In this document: positions 6,753-14,713 of the stretch, piece after piece
Position numbering within the stretch: position 1 is the stretch's first letter
Layout: every line of letters begins with the position of its first letter
NCBI GenBank assembly: GCA_946006895.1
Contig: CAMFZO010000007.1
Location: forward strand, 1 to 21,028
Source: an uncultured Clostridia bacterium
Lineage (GTDB): Bacteria; Bacillota; Clostridia; Oscillospirales; Oscillospiraceae
Direction: 5' to 3'
Length of the DNA stretch: 21,028 bases
Position numbers and translations under genes: made by a program
The notes under the pieces: model-generated
Database searches by the model: none
Told to the model about the DNA's origin: nothing
The model's input: only the letters and a program-made list of their open reading frames with translations

Positions 6753-6906
6753 CGTTATTATTCAAACAAAAGATAACATATTAACACAGTAAAATCAATA
6801 ATTATTGAGAAAATATTGTTATTTTGTTATTATGTACAAAATTTTTCAAATAATATGGTATATTTGACGATTGAAATTAGTCGAACGTGTTGTTACAATA
6901 ATAACA
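6727..6906. promoter_or_regulatory. Cluster of TTGTTAT/ATAACAA half-sites, probable DeoR-type operators
   Basis: The 376-bp region between 6574 and 6949 is conspicuously AT-rich in its right part and contains repeated half-sites: ATAACAA 6727-6733, GTTATT 6754-6759, ATAACA 6773-6778, TTAACA 6781-6786, TTGTTAT 6816-6822 and 6824-6830 (an 8-bp direct repeat), and the inverted pair TTGTTA 6890-6895 / ATAACA 6901-6906. The first overlaps the minus-strand -10 and the last pair overlaps the plus-strand -10. This placement is what a repressor controlling both directions would need. The remaining part (6574-6720) is untranslated leader of the DeoR gene, with no recognisable riboswitch. Confidence 0.6.
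6871..6899 (+). promoter_or_regulatory. Promoter of the nucleoside uptake and salvage operon
   Basis: TTGAAA (6871-6876) and TACAAT (6894-6899) are separated by exactly 17 bp. The TTGTTA/ATAACA inverted pair at 6890-6906 covers the -10 and start region, consistent with repression. Confidence 0.7.
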
Positions 6907-6949
6907 GATGCTCGATATGCATCATACATATTGAAAGGAGAACATAGAA

Positions 6950-8104
6950 ATGAAAAAGATTCTCAGCATTTTATTGGTATTTGCGCTGGTACTCACCTTT
7001 GCGGCCTGCGCAGGAACAGGCGAAGAAAATGACAGCAATCCTTCAGAATCGAAAGAGCAGGGATCTAACTCTGCAACAACCGAACCGGCCAACGACGACG
7101 GGAAGATCAGAATTGCGGAAGTCGTCGCCTCCACCGGCAGCATTGATGATCGTTCCTTCTGCCAGGGCACCTATGAGGGTATAAAAAAGTATGCAGACGA
7201 AAACGGTATCAGCTACGGCTATTATCAGAGTGTTGACGATTCTGTTGCAGAATTTGTCAACACCATCAAGCTGGCTGTAAATGGTGGCGCTGAAATCGTT
7301 ATTGCACCGGGTTATAGCTGGAATGCTGCGATCTACGAAGCACAGTCCATGTTCCCCGACACCGCCTTTGTTATTATCGATGGCGAGCCGAACAACGGTA
7401 CTGAGACTGTCTGCGGTGCCAATACCTATTCCATCTATTTTGCTGAGCAGCAGGCAGGCTATTTGGCTGGCTACGCTGCGGTTGTTGATGGCTACCGTTC
7501 ACTGGGCTTCATTGGCGGCATGGCTGTACCCGCCGTTGTCCGATATGGCTATGGTTATATTCAGGGGATTGAGGATGCAGCGAAGGACCTTGGCCTGCAG
7601 CCCGGTGATATCACCCTGCGCTATCACTATCTCGGCAACTGGGATCCCTCTCCCGAAAACCAGACCTTCTGCACCTCCTGGTACAGCAGCGGTACGGATT
7701 GTATTTTCTTCTGCGCCGGCGACGTAACAAACGTCGGTATGGCAGCTGCAAAGCAGGTTGGCCCGGAGAAGGCGGTCATTGGTGTTGATGTTAATCAGGG
7801 CTATGAAGACGAGTGTGTTTTGACCTCTGCAATGAAGGGTGTCGATACCGCCACCTATTCTGCGCTGCAGGAATTCTATGCCGGCACCTTCCCCGGCGGC
7901 CAAATCGTAACACTGGATGCCTCCCAAGGCGGTGTCGGTCTTCCTCTGGTTGATGAGACATGGCGCTTCAACGCCTTTACAAAAGAGGACTATGACGCGC
8001 TGTTTGAAAAACTTGCCTCCGGCGAAATTCAGGTCCCCACGGACACAGACTACGAAACGGCGGATCAGATTCCTGTAACAATGTTCACCGTGGAGATTGT
8101 CTGA
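6950..8104 (+). CDS. nupN: BMP-family nucleoside-binding lipoprotein (ABC importer substrate-binding protein)
   Basis: A 384-residue extracytoplasmic binding protein. It has a lipoprotein signal peptide with lipobox TFAAC and Cys20 as the lipidated residue, then an acidic, Ser/Asn-rich linker (about 21-48), then a BMP/PnrA domain: STGSIDDRSFCQGTYEGI near the start, VIAPGYSWN, FVIIDGEPN, AEQQAGYLAGY, LGFIGGMAVPAV and IGVDVNQG. This family binds purine and other nucleosides and, with the next three genes, forms a nupNOPQ/BmpA-NupABC-type importer. GAAAGGAG precedes the ATG by nine bases. It is the first gene of the operon, behind the promoter at 6871-6899, and is followed by a hairpin likely to raise its expression over the downstream genes. 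Confidence 0.92.
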   Translation: MKKILSILLVFALVLTFAACAGTGEENDSNPSESKEQGSNSATTEPANDDGKIRIAEVVASTGSIDDRSFCQGTYEGIKKYADENGISYGYYQSVDDSVAEFVNTIKLAVNGGAEIVIAPGYSWNAAIYEAQSMFPDTAFVIIDGEPNNGTETVCGANTYSIYFAEQQAGYLAGYAAVVDGYRSLGFIGGMAVPAVVRYGYGYIQGIEDAAKDLGLQPGDITLRYHYLGNWDPSPENQTFCTSWYSSGTDCIFFCAGDVTNVGMAAAKQVGPEKAVIGVDVNQGYEDECVLTSAMKGVDTATYSALQEFYAGTFPGGQIVTLDASQGGVGLPLVDETWRFNAFTKEDYDALFEKLASGEIQVPTDTDYETADQIPVTMFTVEIV

Positions 8105-8135
8105 TCGACAGCTTATAAATTCGGAATTATACTTT

Positions 8136-8166
8136 CTTCCCTTACCGGCTCGTCCGGCAAGGGAAG
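8136..8166 (+). terminator. Intercistronic hairpin (attenuator or mRNA-stabilising stem)
   Basis: CTTCCCTT-A-CCGG (8136-8148) pairs with CCGG-C-AAGGGAAG (8154-8166) around a five-base loop with one A/C mismatch. Only TTTT follows a few bases later (8170-8173), so it is probably a partial terminator or 3' stabiliser protecting the binding-protein mRNA, a common device in ABC importer operons. Confidence 0.6.
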
Positions 8167-8192
8167 GACTTTTAGACGCGGGAGAAAGAACT

Positions 8193-9728
8193 ATGAGCTA
8201 CGCAGTTGAAATGCTGAATATTACAAAGCGTTTTCCCGGTATCATCGCAAACAATCAAGTCACTCTGCAGGTCCGGCGCGGTGAAGTACATGCACTTCTG
8301 GGTGAAAACGGCGCGGGAAAATCCACACTGATGAGTATTCTGTTTGGATTATACTCTGCAGATGAGGGCACGATCAGGATCAATGAAAAAGAAGTGCGCG
8401 TGACCGACCCGAACGAGGCCAACGCTCTTGGCATCGGCATGGTACACCAGCACTTTAAATTGATACATAACTTTACCGTTCTGGAGAATATCATTCTGGG
8501 TGCTGAAAGTCAGAAATACAGCGTACTGGATATGAAGACCGCGCGAAAAAAAGTCGTTGCATTAAGTGAAAAATACCATCTGGATGTGGACCCGGACAAG
8601 CGCATTACCGAGATCACCGTCGGTATGCAGCAACGTGTCGAGATTCTGAAGATGCTCTATCGGGATAACGATATTCTGATTTTTGACGAGCCAACAGCGG
8701 TGCTCCTTCCTGATGAGATTGATGAACTGATCGAAATCATAAAGAATCTCGTAGCGGAGGGAAAGACTATCCTCTTCATTTCTCATAAGCTGGATGAAAT
8801 CAAGCGAGTGGCTGACCGTTGTACCGTTCTGCGCCGCGGCCGTGTTATAGGTACGGTAGAAGTCGCCAGCACTTCTAAGGAAGAAATGGCGGAAATGATG
8901 GTCGGCCGGAAAGTTCTCCTTCAGGTTGATAAGGGCGAAAGCTATCTCGGTACGCCGTCAACCATTCTGGAGGTACAGGATCTCTGCGTAAAAAAGCGCA
9001 ATGAGCGAAAAAACAAGGTCGATCATGTCAGCTTCCGCGTACAAGCCGGAGAGATCGCGTGCATTGCAGGCGTGGATGGCAACGGGCAGAGTGAACTGGT
9101 GGCTGCTATCGCAGGATTAATGCCATCAACCGGCCGCATCACCCTTTGCGGCGAAGACATATCGCACCGTTCGGTACGTTACCGCAACTGCCATGGTCTG
9201 TCCCATATACCGGAGGATCGTCAGAAGCAAGGTCTTGTAATGGAATACAATGTGGCGCAGAACCTGGTGCTTCAGGAATTTCAGGAGCCGCAGTTTCAGC
9301 GTCACGGTCTCATTTTGACAGGTGCCGTCAACGAATACGCAGACCGGCTGATTGAGAAGTACGACATCCGCAGCGGTCAAGGCCGTGAAACCGCTGCAGG
9401 AAGCCTTTCCGGAGGCAACCAACAGAAGGTCATCATCGCCCGTGAATTGGAGCGGCCGCATGAGCTGGTCATCGCAGTACAGCCTACGCGCGGGTTGGAT
9501 GTCGGTGCCATCGAACAGATTCAGGCCCAGCTTGTCAAACAAAGGAATGCGGGGAAAGCGGTCCTTCTGGTCTCGCTGGAGTTAGAAGAAGTCATGAGCC
9601 TCAGTGATCGGATCATGGTCCTCCATGATGGCCGCATCGTGGCCGATCATCTGGATCCGAAAAAGATTACAATGAAAGAACTCGGCCTGTATATGGCCGG
9701 TGTCAAGGGAGGCGCAACCGATGTCTGA
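8193..9728 (+). CDS. nupO: Nucleoside ABC importer, ATP-binding protein with two ABC domains
   Basis: A 511-residue tandem ATPase. The first domain has Walker A GENGAGKST (37-45), Q-loop HQHF (85-88), signature TVGMQQRVE (142-150), Walker B ILIFDEPT (161-168) and the H-loop FISHK (195-199). The second has a degenerate Walker A GVDGNGQSE (293-301, no Lys), signature LSGGNQQK (405-412) and AVQPTRGLDVGA (428-439). This asymmetry is normal in the sugar/nucleoside importer class (RbsA, YufO). The ATG at 8193 is chosen over an upstream TTG because GGGAG lies eight bases before it and homology begins there. The end overlaps the permease gene by 8 bp. Confidence 0.93.
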   Translation: MSYAVEMLNITKRFPGIIANNQVTLQVRRGEVHALLGENGAGKSTLMSILFGLYSADEGTIRINEKEVRVTDPNEANALGIGMVHQHFKLIHNFTVLENIILGAESQKYSVLDMKTARKKVVALSEKYHLDVDPDKRITEITVGMQQRVEILKMLYRDNDILIFDEPTAVLLPDEIDELIEIIKNLVAEGKTILFISHKLDEIKRVADRCTVLRRGRVIGTVEVASTSKEEMAEMMVGRKVLLQVDKGESYLGTPSTILEVQDLCVKKRNERKNKVDHVSFRVQAGEIACIAGVDGNGQSELVAAIAGLMPSTGRITLCGEDISHRSVRYRNCHGLSHIPEDRQKQGLVMEYNVAQNLVLQEFQEPQFQRHGLILTGAVNEYADRLIEKYDIRSGQGRETAAGSLSGGNQQKVIIARELERPHELVIAVQPTRGLDVGAIEQIQAQLVKQRNAGKAVLLVSLELEEVMSLSDRIMVLHDGRIVADHLDPKKITMKELGLYMAGVKGGATDV

Positions 9729-10818
9729 AAAATCTCTGAAATCTCAGAAAAAGAAAAGCACCGATCTTTACGCCGCCATTGCCGCCGCGCTGATCGGTCT
9801 GCTGTTTGGGCTTTTTGTCCTGCTGGTTTCAAATCCGTCGAAGGCATTTCAGGGCTTTGGGGCGCTACTGACCGGAGCTTTCAGCGAGGGAATCTCCGGC
9901 CTTGGAACGATACTGTACTATACAACAACTCTGGCTCTGTGTGCGTTGTCCGTCGCCTTTGCAAGCAGGACAGGTGTGTTCAATATCGGCGGCGCCGGAC
10001 AGTTCATTCTCGGAGGCGCTGCTGCGAGCTATGTTGGAGTCAACTGGACTTTCCTGCCGCCGGTGCTGCATTTTCTTGTCGCGGTCCTGGTGTCATTGCT
10101 GGCAGGTGCGCTCTGGGGTGCGCTGATTGGTCTGTTGAAAGCATTTTTCAATATCAGTGAGATTGTGATTGGAATTCTGCTGAACTATATTGGCGTTTAT
10201 CTTGCCAATATGTTCGTTCTTGACTACTTCTATGATGTCTCCATGAACCGTTCCCTGCCCGTTGCACAGAGCGCCATGGTGCCGCGTTTGGGGATGGATA
10301 AGCTCTTCCCAAATACCGCAGCTGACGCAGGTATTTTTATTGCAGTGCTGGTGGCAGTGCTGATTTGGTTCATTTTCAAACGGACCACCTTCGGCTATCA
10401 GATCACCGCCTGCGGTAATAACCCTGACGCAAGCCGGTACGCAGGCATCAACGCGAAGAAAAACATTGTGCTTGCAATGGCGATCTCCGGTGCGATCTCA
10501 GGTCTTGCCGGTGCGCTGTTCTATCTCTCTCCGGCAAAGAATTTTATTGCCATCAGTGACGCTACTCCTGCACAGCCGATGACAGGCATTTGCGCATCGC
10601 TCCTGGCCATGGGAAATCCCATCGGTATTCTTTTTTCCAGTCTGTTTATTTCTTATATTACGGCAGGCGGTTTCAATATGCAGCTTTACGGCTTTGTCCC
10701 AGAAATCGTGGACATTGTCACCGCAGCAATCATCTACTGCAGCGCTTTTGTCATTCTGATTAACAAGGCCATCCGGGTTCTGTCTGCGCGCTTTCAACGC
10801 AAAGGAAAGGAGAAGTAA
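9721..10818 (+). CDS. nupP: Nucleoside ABC importer, permease subunit 1
   Basis: A 365-residue integral membrane protein of the BPD_transp_2 (branched-chain/ribose/nucleoside) permease family. A short basic N-terminus is followed by multiple hydrophobic segments, beginning at about residue 13 (LYAAIAAALIGLLFGLFVLL). Family blocks include SRTGVFNIGGAGQFILGG (residues about 80-100), ISEIVIGILLNYIGVYLANM and the cytoplasmic coupling segment TTFGYQITACGNNPDASRYA. The ATG at 9721 follows AAGGGAGG (9705-9712) and overlaps the ATPase gene by 8 bp. It pairs with the next gene to form the transmembrane channel. Confidence 0.92.
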   Translation: MSEKSLKSQKKKSTDLYAAIAAALIGLLFGLFVLLVSNPSKAFQGFGALLTGAFSEGISGLGTILYYTTTLALCALSVAFASRTGVFNIGGAGQFILGGAAASYVGVNWTFLPPVLHFLVAVLVSLLAGALWGALIGLLKAFFNISEIVIGILLNYIGVYLANMFVLDYFYDVSMNRSLPVAQSAMVPRLGMDKLFPNTAADAGIFIAVLVAVLIWFIFKRTTFGYQITACGNNPDASRYAGINAKKNIVLAMAISGAISGLAGALFYLSPAKNFIAISDATPAQPMTGICASLLAMGNPIGILFSSLFISYITAGGFNMQLYGFVPEIVDIVTAAIIYCSAFVILINKAIRVLSARFQRKGKEK

Positions 10819-10820
10819 AA

Positions 10821-11777
10821 ATGAGTGTTGTTTACTTCATCTGCCAGCAAATGATGTATTTCGTCATTCCTCTCACCGTTGTTGCGCTGGCAGGCATGTT
10901 TTCAGAACGCTCCGGCGTTATGAATATTGCTCTTGACGGTACGATGATCATTGGCGCTTTCTGCGGCGCAGTATTCCTGAACCTGACCCAAGATACATGG
11001 TCCGGCCAGGGGCAATTCCTCTGCGCCATGTTGATCGCCGCAGTCGCCGGTATGCTCTTTATGGCGCTGCACGCTTTTGCATCTATCAATTTGAACGCTG
11101 CTCAGACCATTAGCGGCATCTCCATGAATATGATCGCGCCCGCACTGGCAATCTTCCTTGCGCGTGTGCTCTTTGGATACCAGCGTGTTCCGTATACAAA
11201 TTCCTTTCTGATCCGCAGCATCCCTGTGCTGGGTGACATTCCAATCCTCGGGCCAATGCTTTTCCAAAACACATACATCAGCACCTGGATCGGTATTGCG
11301 ATCATGATTATCTCACAATTTGTTCTCTATAAAACCACCTTTGGACTTCGATTGCGGGCCTGTGGTGAATACCCGGAAGCTGCCAGCTCCGTCGGCATCA
11401 ATGTTCGTAAATTTCGTTGGATCGGCGTTCTGATCTCAGGATTACTGGCGGGTATGGGCGGTATCATCTTTATCGTCCCGACCTCCAATATGTTTAGCGG
11501 CAACGTTGCAGCTTATGGCTTTCTGGCGATTGCCGTTCTGGTCTTTGGTCAGTGGAAACCCACGCGGATCTTCCTATCTGCGCTGATTTTTGGCTTTGCC
11601 AAGACAATTTCCTCCGGCTACTCGGGGATCCCTTTCCTGGCATCTCTGAACATTTCACCGTATGTTTACAAAATCATTCCCTACGCGTTCACCATTCTCA
11701 TGCTGGTGATCTCCTCCCGCAATCCGCAGGCGCCCAGAGCAGTTGGCAAGCCCTACGTGAAGGGAGATAAGTCCTGA
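10821..11777 (+). CDS. nupQ: Nucleoside ABC importer, permease subunit 2
   Basis: A 318-residue membrane protein of the same permease family. It has the family block SERSGVMNIALDGTMIIGA near residues 29-47, a NLNAAQTISGISMNMIAP segment, and the coupling loop TTFGLRLRACGEYPEAASSVG. Hydrophobic segments run through to about residue 300, ending in a short basic tail. It starts two bases after the previous stop, with AAGGAGAAG ahead of the ATG, so translation should be coupled. It completes the four-component importer. The next gene begins one base after its stop codon, tying transport to the enzymes downstream. Confidence 0.92.
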   Translation: MSVVYFICQQMMYFVIPLTVVALAGMFSERSGVMNIALDGTMIIGAFCGAVFLNLTQDTWSGQGQFLCAMLIAAVAGMLFMALHAFASINLNAAQTISGISMNMIAPALAIFLARVLFGYQRVPYTNSFLIRSIPVLGDIPILGPMLFQNTYISTWIGIAIMIISQFVLYKTTFGLRLRACGEYPEAASSVGINVRKFRWIGVLISGLLAGMGGIIFIVPTSNMFSGNVAAYGFLAIAVLVFGQWKPTRIFLSALIFGFAKTISSGYSGIPFLASLNISPYVYKIIPYAFTILMLVISSRNPQAPRAVGKPYVKGDKS

Positions 11778-11778
11778 T

Positions 11779-12834
11779 ATGTGGTCAGTTCATCTGACGC
11801 TGGGGCAGAATGCGGTCGAAGAAGACTATCTCTATGCGCAGGCTCTCTGTGAGCACTACGGTTTTTCTGTCGTTTCCTCAGATCGCGAACGAGGCTCGAG
11901 GACTGAGGCTGACTATATGTCTCAGTGTGACGTTGTGCTCGCAAACATGCGAAAGAGCCTCATCGGTGAACCGGATTTCCATGTGATATATGAACTTGGC
12001 ATCGGCTTTGCAAAAGAGAAGCGACTCTACGGCTTTATGCCCGACTCCAGAGACTATATACACCGCTGGCCCTTCGGCCATTTTGGAGAAGACGGGACGA
12101 TTCAGGACCAGTATGAGTTGGCCTACAGCACCGCTCTCACCATTGGAAATCTGATGTATTCGGTCCCGACAAAGATTGTGGAAGGAGACCTGGCGCTTTG
12201 TGTCAAGACGCTCTGGTACGATCAGATCGAGGCGCTCAAAGAACGAGGGCAGCGTATCACGCCGCTGAAAGATCTGCGCTATAGCTGCCGCCGTAAACCC
12301 GGCGATCCGCATTTGGCCTATCTGGCAGGTTATGAATGTTTCAATTCGAGCCGCACAACCATCGGAGAAAGCATGGTACACCTTTGCCGGAAAAACGGTT
12401 TCGACGCAGATTATCCGACAAGCCCCGTCAACGGTCTGCGAAAGCTGGATTTTGCGGATCTGATGAATCCCCTAGTCGGCATTGCGGCATCCTTTGATCA
12501 CGACCAGTATAAGGTGCAGTGTTCGGATATCACCATTGCCAACGTCAATCCATACCACGGTCTGCTTCCTGATAGCGGTACAGTATTTGAGTTGGGAATG
12601 GCCGTCGGTCTCGGTCAGCTCTGTGTCGTATACTATCACGGCAGCAAAGATGTACTGCAGGAACGTATGTTGCGGCCCCATGGATGGCTGACCGATCGGA
12701 GAAAATACAATCCGGCACAATATGAACAAATCTTGCGTGCGTTGTTTCGCAGGGACACAGCATATGTGAGGGGAGAATTCTCTGATGCGGTACACTACGT
12801 TAAACGCAAGCTAAATAAGGAGAAAACAGAATGA
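11779..12834 (+). CDS. Two-domain nucleoside 2-deoxyribosyltransferase-like protein, paralogue 1
   Basis: A 351-residue protein that I read as two fused NDT-fold domains. NDTs move 2-deoxyribose between bases through a Glu nucleophile with nearby Asp residues (motif DxGxxxE). The C-terminal half (about 178-345) has AYLAGYECF, FDHDQYKVQCSD with D242, and LPDSGTVFELGMA with D265 and E271, the full active-site set. The N-terminal half (about 1-160) repeats the pattern: QCDVVLAN and GEPDFHVIYELGIGFA keep D66 and E72 but have His for the motif Gly, and the upstream Asp position is shifted or is Glu43. The start is one base after the permease stop. No close relative with this two-domain layout is known to me. 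It overlaps the next gene by 4 bp. Assignment is by motif only; it could be a hydrolase rather than a transferase. Confidence 0.72.
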   Translation: MWSVHLTLGQNAVEEDYLYAQALCEHYGFSVVSSDRERGSRTEADYMSQCDVVLANMRKSLIGEPDFHVIYELGIGFAKEKRLYGFMPDSRDYIHRWPFGHFGEDGTIQDQYELAYSTALTIGNLMYSVPTKIVEGDLALCVKTLWYDQIEALKERGQRITPLKDLRYSCRRKPGDPHLAYLAGYECFNSSRTTIGESMVHLCRKNGFDADYPTSPVNGLRKLDFADLMNPLVGIAASFDHDQYKVQCSDITIANVNPYHGLLPDSGTVFELGMAVGLGQLCVVYYHGSKDVLQERMLRPHGWLTDRRKYNPAQYEQILRALFRRDTAYVRGEFSDAVHYVKRKLNKEKTE

Positions 12835-13925
12835 ATTCATATAAGCTGTATATTACCGGACCGCAGAAATACTTTCCGAACGGACTTGCCGAACTGAAAA
12901 TGTATAAAGCGGTAGCGGAATATTACGGATTTGAAGTGATCAACGATTTTTCATATGTGGAAAACGGTCTTCTGGAATATGAACCCATTGACCGCAGCTT
13001 TCTGAACGATTGCGATATCGTCATTGCAGATGTAAACCCGTTCCGCGGTGGCGAGCCTGAAAGCTCAACGATCTTTGATCTTGGCATCGCTTTCGCAAAA
13101 AAGAAGAAGATCTATACGCATGTCCACGATATGCGGGACGTAATTCACAAATATCCGCGCGCCCATTTCAACGAGGATGGAAAGATCATCGACGAACACG
13201 GCTTAAAGTACGCTGACGGTTTCACGCTCGGCAATCTGATGTACATGATCCCGGGTAAAATGATCGAGGGTGGCTTCATTGAGTGCATCCGTGCGTTGGT
13301 CGTTGACCTCATTGAAGAGGAGAAAATGCGCGGCCAGCGAATCATCCCCGCGCAGGATCACCGTTCGGATCCGACGTGGCCTGTGGAACCCGGAAAATGG
13401 AGAGCTTATCTTGCCGGGACGGAGTGTTTTATGGTCGATGCCCGGTCATACGGTGATTGGATGCAGTCAATTTGTCGCAAATACCGTTTCGAGGGGATTT
13501 TTCCGTCTGACATCGCACCGGATCTCCCCTTCCCCTCCGAGGAAGAAATGCAGAATGTATTTACACGCAGCGCTTTTTTCTTTGACCGGGATCAACTTCA
13601 TATTCGCAACAGCAACCTTGTGATTGCCAACTTTAACCCTTATCACGGTCACGAGCCGGACAGCGGCACCGTTTTTGAAACAGGCATGGGCTTTGGCCTG
13701 GGCTATCCATGCTACTGCTTCGTCAGTGACTGCAGGCCAATGATCGAGCGTATCGACTGCCGCCGGGGAGATGACGGAAAATATCGTGATATTGAGAAGT
13801 ATCTTGTGGAGGACTACGGTTTCCCCCTGGCCGCACGGCTTGCCACAAATGTCAAAATCATCCACGGCGATTTTGCCTATGCGGCAAAAGCAGTCGCAAT
13901 GGATCTTGGCATCTTCGGCGATTAA
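12831..13925 (+). CDS. Two-domain nucleoside 2-deoxyribosyltransferase-like protein, paralogue 2
   Basis: A 364-residue protein with the same two-domain layout as its upstream neighbour. The C-terminal half (about 190-355) has AYLAGTECF, FDRDQLHI with D254 and EPDSGTVFETGMG with D277 and E283, an intact NDT set. The N-terminal half (about 1-165) begins KLYITGPQKYF, as in canonical NDTs, keeps D54 (EPIDRSFLNDCD) and ADVNPFRGGEPE, but reads PESSTIFDLGIAFA where DSGTxFELG is expected: the catalytic Glu is Asp83 and the motif Asp is Glu77. AAGGAG lies eight bases before the ATG, which overlaps the previous stop (ATGA). Coupled expression suggests a stable partnership with paralogue 1, possibly a heteromer. 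Confidence 0.72.
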   Translation: MNSYKLYITGPQKYFPNGLAELKMYKAVAEYYGFEVINDFSYVENGLLEYEPIDRSFLNDCDIVIADVNPFRGGEPESSTIFDLGIAFAKKKKIYTHVHDMRDVIHKYPRAHFNEDGKIIDEHGLKYADGFTLGNLMYMIPGKMIEGGFIECIRALVVDLIEEEKMRGQRIIPAQDHRSDPTWPVEPGKWRAYLAGTECFMVDARSYGDWMQSICRKYRFEGIFPSDIAPDLPFPSEEEMQNVFTRSAFFFDRDQLHIRNSNLVIANFNPYHGHEPDSGTVFETGMGFGLGYPCYCFVSDCRPMIERIDCRRGDDGKYRDIEKYLVEDYGFPLAARLATNVKIIHGDFAYAAKAVAMDLGIFGD

Positions 13926-13984
13926 CACTGACTGCAGCCGCAGCGGGCGAGCAGATCCGCAACGCGGCAGAATGGAGTAATAAT

Positions 13985-14713
13985 ATGAGTACACATATTG
14001 GCGCACAGCCGGAGCAGATCGCACAAACGATCCTGTTGCCCGGCGATCCGTTAAGAGCCAAATACATTGCAGAAACCTATCTGACAGACACATTTTGCTT
14101 CAACACTGTACGTAATATGCTTGGCTTTACCGGCTATTACAAAGGCAAGCGTCTGTCGGTCATGGGATCCGGCATGGGTATTTCCTCTTGCGGAATCTAT
14201 GTTCATGAACTGATCAGTGACTACGGTGTGAAAACGCTGATCCGCGTCGGAACTGCCGGCGCAATCAGCGAAATGCTACAGCTTGGCGATATCGTGATCG
14301 CCAGCGGCGCCTGTACAACCAGCAATATCAACCGTCTGATCTTTCCCGGCACTTATTGTCCCCTTGCTGACTTTGAGCTCACGAGAGCCGCTTATCTGCT
14401 TGCAAAAGAGCAAAACTGTCGTGCTTTTGTTGGCAATCTTCTGTCAAGTGATCTTTTTTATGATGACGACGCTCCAAAGGACGCGATACTGCAATGGCAG
14501 CGCTACGGTGTCCTCGCCGGCGAGATGGAAAGCGCTGTGCTATTCACCCTTGCAAAAAAGTACGGCGTTCGCGCACTGACCTTAGTGACAGTAGCCGACA
14601 GCATTGTTTTTCCCGAAAAAATGTCAGCGGAGGCGCGGGAACGTTCTCTCGACAAGATGATCCTGTTGGGGCTGGAAACCGCGGCTTCATTTATAAAGGA
14701 GGATGCGCAATGA
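13985..14713 (+). CDS. deoD: Purine nucleoside phosphorylase, DeoD type, copy 1
   Basis: A 242-residue hexameric-type PNP that splits purine (deoxy)nucleosides with phosphate. Residues expected for the family are in place by direct comparison with E. coli DeoD: His4, LPGDPLRAKYIAET with R24, R43 in TVRNMLGFTG, R87 and T90 (Ser in E. coli) in RVGTAG, GEMES with E180-M181-E182, and the proton-relay pair D205 and R218. The base-adjacent segment ADSIVFPEK differs from the usual SDHIxTxE, so base preference may be shifted. GGAG lies seven bases before the ATG. The last gene end overlaps copy 2 (ATGA). It sits 59 bp after the NDT-like pair in the same operon. Confidence 0.92.
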   Translation: MSTHIGAQPEQIAQTILLPGDPLRAKYIAETYLTDTFCFNTVRNMLGFTGYYKGKRLSVMGSGMGISSCGIYVHELISDYGVKTLIRVGTAGAISEMLQLGDIVIASGACTTSNINRLIFPGTYCPLADFELTRAAYLLAKEQNCRAFVGNLLSSDLFYDDDAPKDAILQWQRYGVLAGEMESAVLFTLAKKYGVRALTLVTVADSIVFPEKMSAEARERSLDKMILLGLETAASFIKEDAQ

